Shown here in pieces: positions 56,248 to 56,719 of a DNA stretch of 56,719 nt. Position numbers and translations under genes: made by a program. Position 1 is the first letter of the stretch, and the number at the start of each line of letters is the position of its first letter. The notes under the pieces are model-generated. The model was not told the origin of the DNA and ran no database searches. It saw only the letters and a program-made list of their open reading frames with translations. Source of the stretch: a virus; the IMG/VR virus record IMGVR_UViG_3300024243_000022, positions 1-56,719 of that record; one strand, written 5' to 3'.

Positions 56248-56523
56248 ATGCTTAATCCTTTTAAAAAAGAACGCTTCATAGTTTGGCACAATGATACTGC
56301 TGATCGTGTGATTGTTGAAAGAAATTGGTTTCAACGGTTGTTGTATCCTATTTGTTTTGCAACTTGTACCGAAATTATGAAGTCAAGCCAGATTAAAATA
56401 AAAATAGATTCTGCTGAAAAGTTTGTTGAGCATATAAAATCACATCTTGCCGATGATGAATATGTAGTTTGTAAGATATGTGGAAAATCCGTTGAAGAAA
56501 TATATATAGATTCAACTAACTAA
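56248..56523 (+). CDS. Hypothetical 91-aa protein, MLNPFKK start
   Basis: Starts MLNPFKKERFIVWHN, i.e. the same 5' unit as its neighbour and then unrelated sequence. The C-terminus has CKICGKS, a possible half zinc ribbon, after a hydrophobic middle (RLLYPICFATCTEIM). Function unknown. Confidence 0.7.
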   Translation: MLNPFKKERFIVWHNDTADRVIVERNWFQRLLYPICFATCTEIMKSSQIKIKIDSAEKFVEHIKSHLADDEYVVCKICGKSVEEIYIDSTN

Positions 56524-56550
56524 TATATATAATTTAAAGAGGTGGTTATT

Positions 56551-56719
56551 ATGACGTTTAGGCAAAAAGTTTTAAAACTTGCAAAAAGTTTTAAAGCTGC
56601 GGTGACTGTAGACAAAACAGAAAATGAGTTTGATATAGAAGTTCTCGCACCGGCTGGCTTCTATTGGGCAGAAGGTGGGGATTGTCATATACTCGTAGCA
56701 AATAAATACTACACTGAAA
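56551..56719 (+). CDS. Small phage protein that continues across the window ends
   Basis: ATG 56551 follows AAAGAGGTGGTTATT. The frame is open to the last base; joined to base 1 it continues NGRKLWMNLYMING and stops at 42-44, giving 70 aa. The segment EVLAPAGFYWAEGGDCHILV followed by KxxWxxLY is a pattern I know from small phage proteins. This is evidence that the window is circularly complete. Confidence 0.75.
   Translation, partial: MTFRQKVLKLAKSFKAAVTVDKTENEFDIEVLAPAGFYWAEGGDCHILVANKYYTE

Noticed and set aside
1-56719. Lysogeny functions
   Set aside because: No integrase, excisionase, partition proteins or divergent cI/Cro-like pair was recognised, so a temperate lifestyle is not supported.

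Overview
The window is almost certainly one complete, circularly permuted genome of a virulent, podovirus-like bacteriophage. Reading through from base 56719 to base 1 restores a coherent 70-residue ORF, which is the main evidence for closure. It encodes small and large terminase, a portal, a scaffold, an N4-gp56-type major capsid protein, a short-tail adaptor and nozzle, fibres, internal virion proteins and a very large (3275 aa) multidomain protein. I see no tape measure, tail tube, sheath, integrase, lysogeny repressor cassette or phage RNA polymerase. Coding is dense and AT-rich, with strong AGGAGG-type ribosome sites and many ATGA/TAATG overlaps. The host cannot be named from sequence alone. 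Host sigma70-like promoters and the replication set (DUF2800 nuclease, DUF2815 SSB, PolA-type polymerase, prim-pol/VapE-like helicase, SNF2 helicase, VRR-NUC) fit a bacterial host and resemble modules common in Gram-positive phages and prophages.

Layout: two diverging blocks. The plus-strand early/middle block starts near 39.27 kb, runs to the window end and continues through base 1 to 6316. It holds small regulatory proteins (39.4-44.0 kb), the prim-pol/helicase (44.2-46.6), small host-takeover-type proteins (46.7-48.8), the DUF2800 nuclease, ThyX, an NTP pyrophosphatase, DUF2815, a nucleotidyltransferase-like protein and DNA polymerase (48.8-55.9). After the junction come more small proteins, VRR-NUC, ATP-dependent DNA ligase, SNF2 helicase and a dCMP deaminase. 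The minus-strand late block runs from 38591 down to 6358: packaging, portal, scaffold, homing endonuclease, capsid, two paralogous capsid accessory proteins, tail adaptor and nozzle, fibres, a papain/transglutaminase-like protein, a small membrane protein plus M15-type peptidase (candidate lysis pair), internal virion proteins, the giant protein and a cluster of small membrane proteins. The blocks converge at 6317-6357, where the late strand has an intrinsic terminator, and diverge across an 836-bp non-coding region (38592-39428).

Regulation is unusually visible. Six plus-strand promoters share TTTAC(A/T), a 17-bp spacer and an extended -10 (TGnTATAAT or TGcTATTAT). Four of them also carry an inverted CACCAA...TTGGTG pair whose half-sites are exactly 35 bp apart, suggesting one phage regulator acting on the middle units. 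Four paralogous small winged-helix-type proteins (39694, 40368, 41545, 50391) are candidates for it. The early leader operon is built from repeated cassettes: an identical 9-bp hairpin and a ribosome site before each of three consecutive small genes.

Three non-coding regions hold unexplained structure. These are four 18-bp direct repeats beside a nearly pure A/T tract at 38.8-39.3 kb (with a 17/18 inverted copy at 52.85 kb), a second set of about 26-bp repeats in the AT-rich gap at 42.3-43.0 kb, and competing hairpins with a GC-rich repeated element at 41.24-41.42 kb. The repeat arrays are the best candidates for replication origins or regulator-binding arrays.
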